DNA of 64,000 bases from Helicobacter sp. NHP19-012 (GTDB lineage: Bacteria; Campylobacterota; Campylobacteria; Campylobacterales; Helicobacteraceae): positions 558,001 through 622,000 of the forward strand of contig NZ_AP024819.1 of NCBI RefSeq assembly GCF_019703325.1, written 5' to 3'. Below the pieces are notes generated by a model. That model saw only the letters and a list, made by a program, of their open reading frames with translations. It had not been told where the DNA came from and did not search any database. The position numbers were made by a program, and so were the translations under genes. Shown in pieces: positions 1 to 10,116 of the stretch. Numbering within the stretch: position 1 is the stretch's first letter; every line of letters starts with the position of its first letter.

Positions 1-467
1 AGCTTACAGTTACCCTTTTTATCGGTGTGTTGCATCAGCACAATGACCTTTTTTGCGCTCGCCACTAAATCCATCGCCCCCCCCATGCCCTTAACTAATT
101 TGCCCGGCACCATCCAACTAGCCAAATCCCCCTGTGCCGAAACCTCCATCGCCCCCAAAATCGTTAAATCGATGTGTTGCCCACGAATCATGGCAAAACT
201 CTCAGCCGAGCTAAAGTAACTCGCCCCTAAACTCTCTGTAATGGTTTGCTTGCCTGCGTTGATCAAATCCGCATCCACCTGCTCTTTGGTAGGAAATGGA
301 CCCATGCCAAGCAAGCCGTTTTCACTCTGCAACATGACATTGATGTGCTTGGGGATGTAGTCGGCAACCAAAGTGGGGATGCCAATCCCCAAATTGATAG
401 AATAGCCGTCTTTAATGTCCTCTACCGCCTTTTTAGCCATTTCTTCTCTGCTCCAACCGCTTGGCAT
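1..467 (-). CDS. scoB: Succinyl-CoA:3-ketoacid CoA-transferase subunit B (partial, C-terminus outside window)
   Basis: This is subunit B of the SCOT-type CoA transferase, which moves CoA from succinyl-CoA to acetoacetate. About 155 residues are visible and the gene runs off the left edge. The N-terminal region carries the family signature [13 protein letters not shown] and the [10 protein letters not shown] segment, whose glutamate (about residue 49) forms the covalent CoA-thioester. The ATG directly abuts the TGA of scoA, so the two subunits are translationally coupled. Together with scoA and the thiolase upstream it forms an acetoacetate-to-acetyl-CoA pathway, the same trio as in H. pylori. 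Confidence in identity is high; the C-terminus cannot be judged. Confidence 0.93.
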   Translation of the reverse strand, partial: MPSGWSREEMAKKAVEDIKDGYSINLGIGIPTLVADYIPKHINVMLQSENGLLGMGPFPTKEQVDADLINAGKQTITESLGASYFSSAESFAMIRGQHIDLTILGAMEVSAQGDLASWMVPGKLVKGMGGAMDLVASAKKVIVLMQHTDKKGNCK

Positions 468-1163
468 TCATTCCCCTTTCTTTAGCGTGAGTTGCTCAAT
501 GCGTTTTTCAAACTGCCCTTTAAAAATGCGGTCCACAAATACTCCGGGGACATGGATGAAGTTAGGATCAAGAGCACCTAAAGGGACAATCTCCTCCACC
601 TCAACGACCGTAACTTTTGCCGCCTTAGCCATCATTGGGTTGAAGTTCATGGCGGTTTTGTTGAAGATCAAATTGCCGTAGGTGTCCGCCTTTTGCGCCT
701 TGATGAAGGCAAAGTCCGCCTTTAGGGCTGTTTCTAAAATGTAGGTGCGCCCCTCAAAGTCCTTATGTTCTTTGCCTTCGGCGATGATTGTGCCCACCCC
801 CGTGGGCGTGTAAAAGCCGGGAATACCCGCCCCGCCCGCTCTAATGCGCTCGGCTAAAGTGCCCTGCGGGTTAAACTCCACCTCGATCTCTCCGGCTAAA
901 AATTGCTGCTCAAACGCAGAATTTTCGCCCACATAGCTGGCGATCATTTTTCTAATCTGTTTGTTTTTTACGAGTAGGCCCAAACCGAAATCATCGACCC
1001 CGGGGTTGTTAGAAATGCAAGTGATGTTTTTCACCCCACTTTGGCTCAAGGCTAAAATGGCATTTTCAGGGATGCCACACAGCCCAAAGCCCCCAAACAT
1101 GAGAGTCATGCCATCTTGCACGCCCGCGATCGCCTCTCCTATGCTCTTAACGACCTTATCCAC
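468..1163 (-). CDS. scoA: Succinyl-CoA:3-ketoacid CoA-transferase subunit A
   Basis: Subunit A of the heteromeric CoA transferase. The family glycine-rich segment [13 protein letters not shown] lies near the N-terminus, and the [17 protein letters not shown] segment is present. The open frame extends back to 1229, inside the thiolase gene, but I prefer the GTG at 1161-1163: it follows an AAAGG ribosome site by about seven bases and gives 231 residues, close to the usual length of about 232. The gene starts 11 bases after the thiolase stop and ends directly against scoB, so the three form one operon. The start choice is inference; the function is secure from family signatures. Confidence 0.93.
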   Translation of the reverse strand: MDKVVKSIGEAIAGVQDGMTLMFGGFGLCGIPENAILALSQSGVKNITCISNNPGVDDFGLGLLVKNKQIRKMIASYVGENSAFEQQFLAGEIEVEFNPQGTLAERIRAGGAGIPGFYTPTGVGTIIAEGKEHKDFEGRTYILETALKADFAFIKAQKADTYGNLIFNKTAMNFNPMMAKAAKVTVVEVEEIVPLGALDPNFIHVPGVFVDRIFKGQFEKRIEQLTLKKGE

Positions 1164-1174
1164 AGACAAACCTT

Positions 1175-2350
1175 TTACAACCGCTCGATGAGCATCGCCA
1201 ACGCCTCGCCCCCGCCCACACACAAGCACGCCACACCCAGCTGTTTATCATAAGTGTGCAAGGCATGCACCAAGGTCGTTAAAATCCTAGCCCCACTGGT
1301 CCCAATGGGGTGTCCTAAAGCGATCGCCCCCCCATTGACATTCACTTGGCTATCTTTCAAACCTAAATCTTTTTGGGTCAACACCCCCACCACCGCAAAT
1401 GCTTCGCTGATTTCGTATAAGTCAATGTCGCCGGGCTGTTTATTGTTATTCTTTAAGAGTTTTCTAATGGCTGGGGCTGGGGTAGTGGTGAAAAGGTGGG
1501 GGTCGTGGCTAAAGGATGTATAATCTACGATCTTAGCTAGGGCTTTTGTATGCGTGTCTTTAGACAAGTCGGCTGAACCTAAGACTAACATACTCGCCCC
1601 ATCGCTGATTTTACTGGCATTAAAGGCGGTGATGGTGCCCTCGGGGTCAAAGGCGGGTTTGAGCTTTAAGCCCTTGTCAAAGTTCACCCTCGTAGGCTCT
1701 TCATCCACACTCACCACGATTTCGCCCGTACGTCCGCGCATGGACACGCTGATCATTTCGGGTTTGAAGACATGGTTTTCAATGGCCTTGAGGGCTTTTT
1801 CGTAGCTATTTTTGGCAAAGTTATCTTGCTCGGCACGGCTGAGGTGGTTCAAGCGAGCGCAATTTTCCGCAAAGTCGCCCATCCGCACTTTTTTGTAGGC
1901 ATCTTGCAAGCCGTCTTTGAGCATGCTATCCTCTAGGGCAGTATCACCCATTTTAAAACCCGCCCGGCTTTTCATCAACAAGTGTGGGGCAAGGCTCATG
2001 TTTTCCATGCCCCCCACTAAGACGACCCGACTGCGTCCCAAAGCAATTTCATTAGCCCCCAGCATCACAGCCCTTAAGCCCGATCCACAAGCCTCATTGA
2101 CTAGCCAACAAGCAATAGACTTAGGCAAGTTCGCCCCCAGGGCGACTTGTCTAGCGGGGGCTTGCTTTAGCCCACTGCTTAATACATTGCCGACAATGCA
2201 GCTGTCTACAAAGCTGGCATCAAACCCACTTGCGTGCAGAGCTTGCTCGGCCACCAAAGAACCTAACTTTGTGGCGGGGACACTGGCTAGAGTGCCGTTA
2301 AAAGACCCGATCGGCGTGCGCTTGGCGCTGTAAATGTGGACTTCGTGCAT
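1175..2350 (-). CDS. atoB: Acetyl-CoA acetyltransferase (thiolase)
   Basis: Condenses two acetyl-CoA, or cleaves acetoacetyl-CoA, depending on need. The nucleophile Cys88 sits in NEACGSGL, His347 in [10 protein letters not shown], and the second catalytic Cys377 in CVGGGEALA, which is the complete thiolase set. I start it at the ATG at 2348-2350, five bases after GAGGAG, giving 391 residues; an upstream in-frame start at 2389 would add 13 unlikely residues. It leads the scoAB operon, so acetoacetate activated by ScoAB can be split to acetyl-CoA. AtoB and FadA are both used for this gene in Helicobacter; the biosynthetic/degradative distinction cannot be made here. Confidence 0.93.
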   Translation of the reverse strand: MHEVHIYSAKRTPIGSFNGTLASVPATKLGSLVAEQALHASGFDASFVDSCIVGNVLSSGLKQAPARQVALGANLPKSIACWLVNEACGSGLRAVMLGANEIALGRSRVVLVGGMENMSLAPHLLMKSRAGFKMGDTALEDSMLKDGLQDAYKKVRMGDFAENCARLNHLSRAEQDNFAKNSYEKALKAIENHVFKPEMISVSMRGRTGEIVVSVDEEPTRVNFDKGLKLKPAFDPEGTITAFNASKISDGASMLVLGSADLSKDTHTKALAKIVDYTSFSHDPHLFTTTPAPAIRKLLKNNNKQPGDIDLYEISEAFAVVGVLTQKDLGLKDSQVNVNGGAIALGHPIGTSGARILTTLVHALHTYDKQLGVACLCVGGGEALAMLIERL

Positions 2351-2377
2351 GTTTGCTCCTCGTGTTATTATGGGGGC

Positions 2378-2430
2378 ATTATTACACACAAAAAGTACGC
2401 ATTACGCTAACGAAAGTAAAAATTTTACTT
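2378..2430 (-). promoter_or_regulatory. Putative promoter and operator-like dyad upstream of the thiolase-scoAB operon
   Basis: On the minus strand a TAATAAT element (2378-2384) lies about 30 bases ahead of the thiolase start and could serve as a -10 box. Upstream, 2414-2430 is an inverted repeat with eight-base arms (AAGTAAAA and TTTTACTT) around one central base. It sits roughly where a -35 region or regulator site would be. It is AT-rich, so chance symmetry is possible. The regulator is unknown. Confidence 0.35.
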
Positions 2431-2471
2431 AAAAAAGACGCAGAGTTTTACATTCTGTAACAGATAGCGGG

Positions 2472-3245
2472 TTAAGATTTAGATTTGTAGCGTTGGGCTA
2501 TGGCGTGGCAAGCTTGCATGATCGCCCCCCTAACGCCCTTTTCCTCAAGCACGCTTAAGCCCTCGATGGTCGCGCCCGCAGGGGTGCAGATGTTTTGGCT
2601 GATTTCTTGAGGGCTTTGGGTGGCAAGCAAGGCACTAAAGCCCTTAAAGCTTTGGATGATGAGTTCTTCGGCTTGGGTGTGTTTTAAGCCCGCCCGAACA
2701 CCGGAGTCGATCAAGGCTTGGGTAAATAGGCTCAAAAAAGCGAGCACACTCCCATTAGTAACCATAGAAGCGTTCACCAACTCTTCCTTATCCACTTGTA
2801 CGACTGTGCCAAAGCTCGCGAGTAGGTCTATGAGTTCCTTTGGAGTGGGGTTGGGGCTGTAGTAGGTCGTGGCTGAGAGCCCCAAAAAGGCGGCAACATT
2901 TGGCATGAAGCGCACAAAATGGGGGGCTTGTAAGTGGGCCTTTAAAATCTCAAGGGACATGCCGGCAAGTGCGCTTAAAACGGCGCTGGCTTGCCCTATG
3001 TAGGTGAATGCGCTTAGGGCATGGGACTTTAGGGTGAGAAACACCACGCTATCTGTAATGTCAATGCTTTTGTCGCAGGCTTGTAGGTTGACAAAGTCTA
3101 ACCCCTCTTGCTTTAAAAAGGGGGCGATTTTGCTCGGGTCTTTGCCCACAATGCTGACTACTCGCCCCACTAGTGCACCTTGCATGCCCTTTAAAATTGC
3201 CTTAGTGATTTGACCATAGCCGATGAATAAAATTTTACTTGTCAT
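2472..3245 (-). CDS. proC: Pyrroline-5-carboxylate reductase
   Basis: Reduces 1-pyrroline-5-carboxylate to proline with NAD(P)H, the last step of proline synthesis in the cytoplasm. The N-terminal dinucleotide-binding motif is GYGQITKAILKG (residues 9-20). The C-terminal dimer and active-site segment contains the family block around TPAGATIEGLSVLEEKGVRG. At 257 residues it matches the usual size. Its ATG overlaps the end of fliW by 11 bases, so the two are probably co-transcribed. Confidence 0.93.
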   Translation of the reverse strand: MTSKILFIGYGQITKAILKGMQGALVGRVVSIVGKDPSKIAPFLKQEGLDFVNLQACDKSIDITDSVVFLTLKSHALSAFTYIGQASAVLSALAGMSLEILKAHLQAPHFVRFMPNVAAFLGLSATTYYSPNPTPKELIDLLASFGTVVQVDKEELVNASMVTNGSVLAFLSLFTQALIDSGVRAGLKHTQAEELIIQSFKGFSALLATQSPQEISQNICTPAGATIEGLSVLEEKGVRGAIMQACHAIAQRYKSKS

Positions 3246-3642
3246 GGACGGGTTGCCTTTCTTGGTAGAAACCAGAGATTTTTTCTGAGATTTTGTATTG
3301 GGGGTATTTCGTGCTGTCTAAAATCACTTGCGCCATGAGTTTGTGATCAAAGTTAAAGACTAAAGGGGCTAGAAAATTGATGGTGGATTCTTTAAGGGGG
3401 CTTTGGATCACCATGATGTTGGCGATAAGGATATTTTGGGCTTGGTCTAGGTTTAAGAGCGTTTGTAAGGGCATAGGGATTTCAAATTCATAAGGGCGCA
3501 AGGCAAAGGGGTTCACTAGAGTAAAGGTGGGCGTGGGCGCATCGGCGTTGCGCAAGCGCATGAACACTTCATCGATCTTTTCTAAGTCCATTTGGCAGAC
3601 TTCTTCAAACCCCAAAATGGGGGATTTTACACTAAAAACCAT
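3235..3642 (-). CDS. fliW: Flagellar assembly factor FliW
   Basis: FliW binds flagellin and antagonises CsrA, tying flagellin translation to flagellar assembly. The start MVFSVKSPILGFE is typical of the Helicobacter proteins, and the later segment with VNPFALRPYEFEIP and NILIANIMVIQSPL fits the FliW fold. I choose the ATG at 3640-3642, preceded by AAGGG with a five-base spacer, giving 135 residues. An upstream in-frame start at 3705 adds sequence unlike the family. Helicobacter has two FliW paralogues; its two neighbours point to different ones (proC to one H. pylori locus, bamD to the other), so I do not assign a number. Confidence 0.85.
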   Translation of the reverse strand: MVFSVKSPILGFEEVCQMDLEKIDEVFMRLRNADAPTPTFTLVNPFALRPYEFEIPMPLQTLLNLDQAQNILIANIMVIQSPLKESTINFLAPLVFNFDHKLMAQVILDSTKYPQYKISEKISGFYQERQPVHDK

Positions 3643-3758
3643 ACCAACCCTTGAATTTGTGTAACTTAAGGGTTTGATTCTACTAAAACTACTCCAAAAA
3701 ATCAATTTAATTAATTTAGGGTTTTTGGTATAATGCGGTTTTAGCTTTAAGGATCAGG
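3643..3758. promoter_or_regulatory. Divergent promoter region for fliW-proC (-) and bamD-lon operon (+)
   Basis: The 116-base gap between divergent genes holds a plus-strand TATAAT at 3729-3734, 24 bases before the bamD start, and a minus-strand TAGAAT at 3677-3682, about 35 bases before the fliW start. Both fit sigma-80 (RpoD) -10 boxes of Helicobacter, which rarely show a clear -35. No sigma-54 or FliA consensus is evident for fliW. Confidence 0.55.
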
Positions 3759-4400
3759 ATGCGTGTAGTTTTACTCTCAGCTGTTGTTTTAGCCTTGTTT
3801 TTTGGATGTGCTAAAAAGACAAAAGAGTCCATTTATAACCGACCGGCGATCTTTTGGTATCAAGGGATTTTGCGTGAGATTTTGTTTTTAAATTTAGAAA
3901 CAGCGGATAATTATTATTCATCGTTGCAAAGCGAGCACATCAACTCGCCTTTAGTGCCCGATGCCATGCTTGCTTTAGGGCAAGCCCATTTAAAGAAAAA
4001 AGAATTTGTTTTGGCAGAATACTACTTTGATGAATACATTAAACGCTTTGGCAATCAAGACAACATCGACTATTTGAAGTTCATGAAGTTGCAAGCCCGT
4101 TACTACGCTTTTAAAAACCACAGCAAGGACCAAGAGTTCATGTCCAACACCATCGGCATGCTCAATGACTTTGTGGACAAATATCCTAGCAGTCGCTTTT
4201 TAAACCAAGTGGAGTACATGCAAGTCAAGTTCATTTTGGGGCAAAACGAGTTGAATCGGGCGATCGCCAATGTGTACAGAAAACGCCACCAAAAAGAGGG
4301 CGTGAAACGCTATTTAGAGAGGGTGGATGAGGTTTTAGAGAAAGAAACCCACCCCAAAAAATCCTACATGCCTTGGTATGTAGCTATCTTTAACTGGTAA
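3759..4400 (+). CDS. bamD: Outer membrane assembly lipoprotein BamD (ComL family)
   Basis: Lipoprotein subunit of the BAM complex that inserts beta-barrel proteins into the outer membrane. A signal peptide ends in a lipobox (ALFFGC, lipidated Cys17). The rest is a series of TPR-like helices, including the segment with [20 protein letters not shown] that is typical of BamD/YfiO, and ends at 213 residues. An AAGGATCAGG ribosome site precedes the ATG. It is first in a tight run with lon and tyrA, the same order as in H. pylori. Confidence 0.9.
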   Translation: MRVVLLSAVVLALFFGCAKKTKESIYNRPAIFWYQGILREILFLNLETADNYYSSLQSEHINSPLVPDAMLALGQAHLKKKEFVLAEYYFDEYIKRFGNQDNIDYLKFMKLQARYYAFKNHSKDQEFMSNTIGMLNDFVDKYPSSRFLNQVEYMQVKFILGQNELNRAIANVYRKRHQKEGVKRYLERVDEVLEKETHPKKSYMPWYVAIFNW

Positions 4401-4408
4401 GGGTCAAA

Positions 4409-6808
4409 ATGACAGATAAGTTTCCAAGTGTCGTACCTGTGATCGTAGAGGAAGATTCGTTTATGTATCCCTTTATGATTGTGCCTATTTTCATCAACAG
4501 CGAGGCAAACATTAGAGCGGCAAACAAAGCTGCGCAAGAAAGAAACGACTTGATCTTTGTGAGTTGTGCTAAGACAAATTCCAACACAACCGACAAAGAT
4601 AAGTTTTATGATGTGGGGGTGATTGGCTCAATTGTGCGTAAAGTGGTCCTGCCCGACAACCGCATGAAAATCCTCTTTCAAGGCATTTGCAAAGGGCGGA
4701 TTTTAAACATTGAATCCACTGACCCCCTAGAGGCGATGGTGGATGTGATTACTTACAAAGAACAAGACAGCGACAAAATCAACGCCGTTGTAGATATTCT
4801 CAAAGAAAAAGTGGGGAGCTTGGCAAACATCAGTCAGCTTTTCCCCCCCGATTTGCTAAAGGCAATTGAGGACAATAACGACCCCAACCGCATTGTAGAT
4901 TTAGTCGCATCTGCCTTGCGCCTTAAAAAAGACCAAGCTTACACACTCTTTGCAAGCGATGACACCGAAGAGAGATTATTAGGGCTGATCGACCTGGTCA
5001 TGGAGGAGATCAAAACCCAAAAACTCCAAAAAGAGATCAAAAGCAAAGTCCATAGCAAAATGGAGCAGGTCAACAAAGAGTACTTTTTAAAAGAACAACT
5101 CAAGCAAATCCAAAAAGAGTTGGGCATTGACAAGCAAAGAGATGAGGAAATCCAAGAGTACTTCCAAAAATTGAGTGCCATTGAGCCCTTCATCACCAAA
5201 GAAGTGCATAAAGAGATCAAAAAGCAGATCGAACGCCTAAGCCGTGTGCACCAAGACAGCTCGGATGTGGGGATTTTGCAAAATTACATTGAATGGGTGC
5301 TCGACATCCCCTTTGGGCAATACAGCGATAAAAAGCTTTCCATTAAAGAGGTGGAGAAGCAATTAAACGCCGACCACTACAGCCTAGAAAAGCCCAAAGA
5401 GCGCATTGTGGAGTATTTTGCGACTATGGAGCTGATGCGCCTACGCAAGCAAGAGAACAAAGAGACCAAGGGCACAATTTTATGCTTTTATGGTCCCCCC
5501 GGGGTGGGTAAAACGAGTTTGGCTAACTCCATTGCTAAAGCCATAGAACGCCCACTTGTGCGCATCGCCCTAGGCGGGCTAGAGGATGTCAATGAGCTTA
5601 GGGGGCATCGGCGCACCTATTTGGGCTCTATGCCCGGGCGCATCGTGCAAGGCTTGATTGAGGCTAAAAAAATGGACTGCGTGATGGTGCTAGATGAGAT
5701 TGACAAGGTGGATAAGAGCATGCGCGGGGATCCAGCCAGTGCACTTTTAGAGATTTTAGACCCCGAGCAAAACACCAGCTTTAGGGACTATTACACCAAC
5801 TTCAACATTGACCTCTCTAAGATCATCTTCATCGCCACCGCCAACGACATTTCGACGATCCCCCCACCTTTGAAGGATCGCATGGAATTTATCAGTGTGT
5901 CTAGCTACACCCCCCAAGAGAAAGAGCAAATCGCTATCAATTACTTGATCCCCCAAGAGTTGAAAAAACACGCCCTAAAGCCTAGCGAAGTGATGTTCAC
6001 GCCCGAGGCGGTGCAGCTCATCATTGAGAAATACACCAGAGAGGCGGGGGTGCGGGGCTTAAGGCGCACGATCGCCACAATCATGCGTAAATGCGCTAAA
6101 AACATTGTCAACAACCAAGAGGATGGCAAGAAACGCAACCGCAAAACCACGATCACCCCTGAGAAAATCCCCGACTTTTTAGAAAAAATCGTGTTTGAGA
6201 TCGACCCTGTGGATAAAGAGGATGCGTTGGGCATCGTGAACGGCCTAGCGTGGACAAGCGTGGGTGGGGATGTGCTCAAAATCGAATCGGTGAAAATCAA
6301 GGGCAAGGGAAATTTAAAACTCACGGGAAGTTTAGGCGAGGTGATGAAGGAGTCCGCCCAAATCGCCCACTCGGTGGTCAAAACCCTTTTAGATGAGGAA
6401 GTGCTGATCGCCAAGAAAAAGCGCCCCAAAGAGAAGGACAAAGAAAAAGAGAAAATCTACAATCTTTACGACATACACCTACATGTCCCAGAGGGGGCGA
6501 CCCCCAAAGACGGACCCAGTGCGGGGATCACGATGGCGACTAGCATTGCATCGATCTTGTGTGAAAAAAAGGTACGCTCCGATGTGGCGATGACGGGCGA
6601 GCTCACCTTAAGTGGGCGGGTTTTGCCCATTGGCGGACTTAAAGAGAAATTGATTGCCAGCTTTAAGGCAGGCATTAAAACCGCCTTGATCCCTGAGAAA
6701 AACTACCAGAGGGATTTAAAAGACATCCCAAAAGAGGTGCAAGAGCACATGGAAATCAAAGCCGTGCAGACGATCGAAGATGTGCTCGGCGTGGCGTTGG
6801 TGCCCTAA
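4409..6808 (+). CDS. lon: ATP-dependent protease Lon
   Basis: Cytoplasmic AAA+ serine protease that degrades misfolded and regulatory proteins. Order: N-terminal LON substrate-binding domain (1-200), coiled coil (about 205-270), AAA+ module with Walker A GPPGVGKT (362-369) and Walker B VMVLDEID, and C-terminal protease domain with catalytic Ser704 in GPSAG and Lys747 in GGLKEK. At 799 residues it is shorter than the roughly 835 of H. pylori, mainly because the Lys/Ser-rich linker before the protease domain is short. It starts 8 bases after bamD and its stop overlaps the tyrA start (TAATG). Confidence 0.96.
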   Translation: MTDKFPSVVPVIVEEDSFMYPFMIVPIFINSEANIRAANKAAQERNDLIFVSCAKTNSNTTDKDKFYDVGVIGSIVRKVVLPDNRMKILFQGICKGRILNIESTDPLEAMVDVITYKEQDSDKINAVVDILKEKVGSLANISQLFPPDLLKAIEDNNDPNRIVDLVASALRLKKDQAYTLFASDDTEERLLGLIDLVMEEIKTQKLQKEIKSKVHSKMEQVNKEYFLKEQLKQIQKELGIDKQRDEEIQEYFQKLSAIEPFITKEVHKEIKKQIERLSRVHQDSSDVGILQNYIEWVLDIPFGQYSDKKLSIKEVEKQLNADHYSLEKPKERIVEYFATMELMRLRKQENKETKGTILCFYGPPGVGKTSLANSIAKAIERPLVRIALGGLEDVNELRGHRRTYLGSMPGRIVQGLIEAKKMDCVMVLDEIDKVDKSMRGDPASALLEILDPEQNTSFRDYYTNFNIDLSKIIFIATANDISTIPPPLKDRMEFISVSSYTPQEKEQIAINYLIPQELKKHALKPSEVMFTPEAVQLIIEKYTREAGVRGLRRTIATIMRKCAKNIVNNQEDGKKRNRKTTITPEKIPDFLEKIVFEIDPVDKEDALGIVNGLAWTSVGGDVLKIESVKIKGKGNLKLTGSLGEVMKESAQIAHSVVKTLLDEEVLIAKKKRPKEKDKEKEKIYNLYDIHLHVPEGATPKDGPSAGITMATSIASILCEKKVRSDVAMTGELTLSGRVLPIGGLKEKLIASFKAGIKTALIPEKNYQRDLKDIPKEVQEHMEIKAVQTIEDVLGVALVP

Positions 6809-7641
6809 TGCAGGTAGGCATTGTTGGGTTAGGGCTTATGGGCGGGTCCTTGGGGCTTGCTTTGCAAGAGGTGCGCCACGAGCTAGGCATCAAGCGCATT
6901 TTAGGCTGTGATAGTAACCCCTTGCACGCCCAAATGGCACTCAGCTTAGGGCTTGTGGAGGAGTGCGTGGATTTGCACGCCCTGCAGAATTGCGCCGTGG
7001 TGTTTTTGGCGATCCCCTTAGATGGCATTGTCCAAGTCTTGCAAAGTTTCAAGCCCAGCTTGCAAACCACCATCATTGAAGTTGGCTCCGCCAAAGAGCA
7101 GATCGTGAGCGCCATCCCCTTAAGCCTACGCCCCCAAGTCATCGCCACACATCCGATGTGTGGGACGGAGTTTTATGGTCCCAAAGCCGCCCTTAGGGGG
7201 CTTTACCAACATAAAATCGTGATCTTCGTGGATTGCGACAAGAGTGCGCCCGAACATGTCGAGAGGGCAAAAGAAATTTTTAGCGCAATTGGCATGCAAC
7301 TTGTCAAAATGGACGCCAAAAGCCACGATGCGCACATTGCCTTTGTGAGCCACCTGCCCCACGCCATTAGCTACGCCCTAGCCAATGTCGTTTTGTCGCA
7401 AAAGAGCCCACAGACGATTTTATCTTTAGCTGCCGGGGGCTTTAAGGACATGAGCCGCCTTTCTAAAAGCTCGCCCGTGATGTGGCGCAGTGTGTTTAAG
7501 CAGAACAAAGAGCAAGTGTTAAAGGCAATGGGGGCGTTTTTGGAGGAAATGGGGGCTGTGCAGGGCTTGCTTGAGAGCGAGGATTGGGAGGCGTTAGAGG
7601 CGTGGATGGGGCGTGCGAATCAACTGCAAGAATTTATGTAA
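6808..7641 (+). CDS. tyrA: Prephenate dehydrogenase
   Basis: Oxidatively decarboxylates prephenate to 4-hydroxyphenylpyruvate in tyrosine synthesis. The N-terminal NAD(P) motif is GIVGLGLMGGSLGLAL (4-19), and the THPMCGTEFYGP segment and the FVSHLPHAISYAL helix mark the TyrA family. At 277 residues there is no fused chorismate mutase or ACT domain. Its ATG overlaps the lon stop by one base, indicating translational coupling. Confidence 0.92.
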   Translation: MQVGIVGLGLMGGSLGLALQEVRHELGIKRILGCDSNPLHAQMALSLGLVEECVDLHALQNCAVVFLAIPLDGIVQVLQSFKPSLQTTIIEVGSAKEQIVSAIPLSLRPQVIATHPMCGTEFYGPKAALRGLYQHKIVIFVDCDKSAPEHVERAKEIFSAIGMQLVKMDAKSHDAHIAFVSHLPHAISYALANVVLSQKSPQTILSLAAGGFKDMSRLSKSSPVMWRSVFKQNKEQVLKAMGAFLEEMGAVQGLLESEDWEALEAWMGRANQLQEFM

Positions 7642-7650
7642 GGGGATCTA

Positions 7651-7917
7651 ATGGAAGCGCAACTAATGAAACTTGCCATTGAAACCTATAAAATCACCTT
7701 AATGATCTCTTTGCCTGTGCTCTTGGTGGGCTTGGTGGTGGGGCTACTTGTGAGCATCTTTCAGGCCACAACCCAAATCAATGAGATGACTTTGTCCTTT
7801 GTGCCTAAGATTTTAGCCGTGATCGCCGTGATCATCTTTACCATGCCTTGGATGCTCAACATGCTCTTAGATTACACACACACCCTTTTTAAACTGATCC
7901 CCAAGGTGATCTCTTAG
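7651..7917 (+). CDS. fliQ: Flagellar export apparatus protein FliQ
   Basis: Small inner-membrane component of the flagellar type III export gate (FliP-FliQ-FliR). At 88 residues it has two hydrophobic helices (about 12-38 and 51-75) around the signature VSIFQATTQINEMTLSFVPK. AAGGGG precedes the ATG with a suitable spacer. Its TAG overlaps the GTG start of murB, a pairing also known in H. pylori. Confidence 0.95.
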   Translation: MEAQLMKLAIETYKITLMISLPVLLVGLVVGLLVSIFQATTQINEMTLSFVPKILAVIAVIIFTMPWMLNMLLDYTHTLFKLIPKVIS

Positions 7918-8681
7918 TGTTGATCGACTTCTCCCGCTACTCCAGCGTGAAGATCGGCGGACCCGTGCAGGTGCGAGTGTTGGATGAGTGCGCCCCTTAT
8001 GTGGGCGTGCAGATGGTGGGCTTGGCAAACAACCTTCTAGTCGCCCCAGAGGCAAAAAACCTAGCCATTCTATCTAAGAATTTTGATTACATTGCCGACT
8101 TGGGCACGCATTTAGAAGTGGGGGCAAGGACAAACGCCCAAAAGCTCTTTAGCTACTACAAAAACCACGATTTGCAGGGCTTGGAGTTTTTAAACGCACT
8201 GCCCGGCAGCGTGGGCGGTCTTATGAAAATGAACGCAGGCATGAAAGCCTATGAGATGAAGGAAGTGGTGGAGGCGTTGAACATCAATGGGCAGTGGGTG
8301 GAAGCGGCGGATTTGGGCTTTGCTTACCGCACCAGCAATATCCAAGGCGTGGTGTTTAAAGCCCGCCTTAAAAAAGTGAAGGGCTTTAGAGAAAGCGTTT
8401 TTCAAGAGTGTCAGCGCTTGCGCTTTCACCCCAAAAAACCTAGCTTTGGCAGTTGCTTTAAAAACCCCGTGGGTGACTTTGCTGGCCGGCTGTTAGAGGC
8501 GGTGGGGCTTAGAGGCTTTCGCTTAGGGGGTGTGGGCTTTAGCCAAAAGCACGCCAATTTTTTAATCAATCTTGGGGGAGGGGACTTTGACGAGGCGTTA
8601 AAGCTCATCGCCCTAGCCAAAGAGCGGGTGTTTAACGCCTTTGGCATCGCCCTAGAGGAAGAGGTTTGTATCTACCACTAG
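7917..8681 (+). CDS. murB: UDP-N-acetylenolpyruvoylglucosamine reductase
   Basis: FAD-dependent reduction of UDP-GlcNAc-enolpyruvate to UDP-MurNAc, the second committed step of peptidoglycan synthesis. Characteristic blocks are YSSVKIGGP at the N-terminus, GLEFLNALPGSVGG (FAD site) and PSFGSCFKNP, in which the serine of GSCFKNP is the proton donor. It begins at a GTG overlapping the fliQ stop by one base and has 254 residues. It faces mqo with only 11 bases between stop codons. Confidence 0.94.
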   Translation: MLIDFSRYSSVKIGGPVQVRVLDECAPYVGVQMVGLANNLLVAPEAKNLAILSKNFDYIADLGTHLEVGARTNAQKLFSYYKNHDLQGLEFLNALPGSVGGLMKMNAGMKAYEMKEVVEALNINGQWVEAADLGFAYRTSNIQGVVFKARLKKVKGFRESVFQECQRLRFHPKKPSFGSCFKNPVGDFAGRLLEAVGLRGFRLGGVGFSQKHANFLINLGGGDFDEALKLIALAKERVFNAFGIALEEEVCIYH

Positions 8682-8692
8682 CCCTCAAAGCC

Positions 8693-10048
8693 TTAAAGCG
8701 TGTCTAGCTCTTCGGGGGACAAATCTTCATAAAAGCGCTCGAGCGCAAAATCCACACCCAAGTATTTAGCAATTTCTTGTGCATCAATCAAGGCGTTTTG
8801 TAAACAGCTGGTCGCCCCGGGGGAGGGGGTCATGTTAAAAGTGATGCCTTGATTGGTTTTAATGCGTTTTTCGCCTAGCACGAGCTTTCTCTTGGTGCGA
8901 TCGAGCACCTGCGGGCGCACTTCGCCAAAGCCATGGGCGTAGTGCAGATCGGTAAGAGAGAGGGAGGGGATGATCTTTCGCGCATCGTGTAAAAACTTGC
9001 GCTTGCCGATGTAGGGGACTTCAAAGATCATGTTTTTAAAGACATAGTTGCGGATGTCGCGCTCCACAAACAAGTCAAAGACGATATTCAGTACATCGGC
9101 GTTGCAGTCCATTTTCATCAACTCCCAGCTGATGCCCTTGAGCAGTTTTTTATTGCGCTCTAACTTGGGCATGGCTAGAGCGGTGGGCCCTATGCGGGTG
9201 CGCCCTTTAATCACCACATCGGGGTCGCCATGCAAAGCGGCAAAGGGCAGTTTGGGGTTTTGCACGGTGTAGACCTTGCCGCGCAACAAGTCGGGCACAA
9301 AGTAGAAACTCCCCGCCACAGGCATACAGCCCAAATCCAAGCCATAGCCTAGCGATTGCGCTAGAGGCAGGGCGTAAGAGCCGGCATTGACCAAAATATA
9401 TTTGGCGTAAATCTCATCGGTTTCATCGGAGATCAACGCCCAGTCGCCTAGCCGTTTTTCAATGGTTTCTACATGGAAGTTTAAAAAGACTTGGTTATGG
9501 GGCTTGATCGCCATCGCTTCGCTCACGAAGTTTTCGCTCAGCAGGGCGTAGTTCATCGCACACCAATCTTTTTCAAACCCACTCCCCACGACATTTTCAG
9601 GGCGTTCTAGCCCGTGGTCTTCTAAGATCACCTGTGGTTCGATCTCTTTGACTTTTTTCTTGTCAAAGAAGGTAAGGCCCGGATAGATCTCTTGGAACTC
9701 TTCATGCCTTTGGGTGATGAAGGCACACTCCACATCGCCCACGCCGATCGCCATTTTTTGGCACTCAAAGATCGCCTTGTTTTGCAAGCCCTTGTTAAAG
9801 GCGTAGTGGCGGACTTTATCGGCTGAGAGCTTAACCTTACGCGCCTTTTGGGCGGTGTAGTTGGTTTCAATTGAGCCATCGTGGATGGTTTGGGAGTTGG
9901 CCTTTGCGCTAGAACTCACCTTCGCCAAAGCCTCTCTTTTGTCTACAATGGCGATTCTCTTAAGGTCGGTGTATTGGCTAAGCACCCAGAAGGCAGCACA
10001 GCCAGACACCCCGCCCCCGATGATTGCCACATCAAATTCATGGTTCAT
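8693..10048 (-). CDS. mqo: Malate:quinone oxidoreductase
   Basis: Membrane-associated FAD enzyme that oxidises malate to oxaloacetate and passes electrons to quinone, replacing NAD-malate dehydrogenase in Helicobacter. The N-terminus has the FAD motif [10 protein letters not shown] (9-18); [20 protein letters not shown] and TPSPGATSC blocks appear later. The length of 451 residues matches the H. pylori protein. AAAAGGAC precedes the ATG. It is downstream of rpoD and the NlpC/P60 gene in the same direction, as in H. pylori. Confidence 0.94.
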   Translation of the reverse strand: MNHEFDVAIIGGGVSGCAAFWVLSQYTDLKRIAIVDKREALAKVSSSAKANSQTIHDGSIETNYTAQKARKVKLSADKVRHYAFNKGLQNKAIFECQKMAIGVGDVECAFITQRHEEFQEIYPGLTFFDKKKVKEIEPQVILEDHGLERPENVVGSGFEKDWCAMNYALLSENFVSEAMAIKPHNQVFLNFHVETIEKRLGDWALISDETDEIYAKYILVNAGSYALPLAQSLGYGLDLGCMPVAGSFYFVPDLLRGKVYTVQNPKLPFAALHGDPDVVIKGRTRIGPTALAMPKLERNKKLLKGISWELMKMDCNADVLNIVFDLFVERDIRNYVFKNMIFEVPYIGKRKFLHDARKIIPSLSLTDLHYAHGFGEVRPQVLDRTKRKLVLGEKRIKTNQGITFNMTPSPGATSCLQNALIDAQEIAKYLGVDFALERFYEDLSPEELDTL

Positions 10049-10116
10049 TCTTGTCCTTTTTTACCAGCAGTAAAGGTCGATTTTAGCACATTTAGTTATG
10101 AAAACCTTTAAGCCCT

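Noticed and set aside
10049-10116. Short frames between mqo and the NlpC/P60 gene
   Set aside because: No ribosome site or similarity; this gap most likely holds only an mqo promoter.
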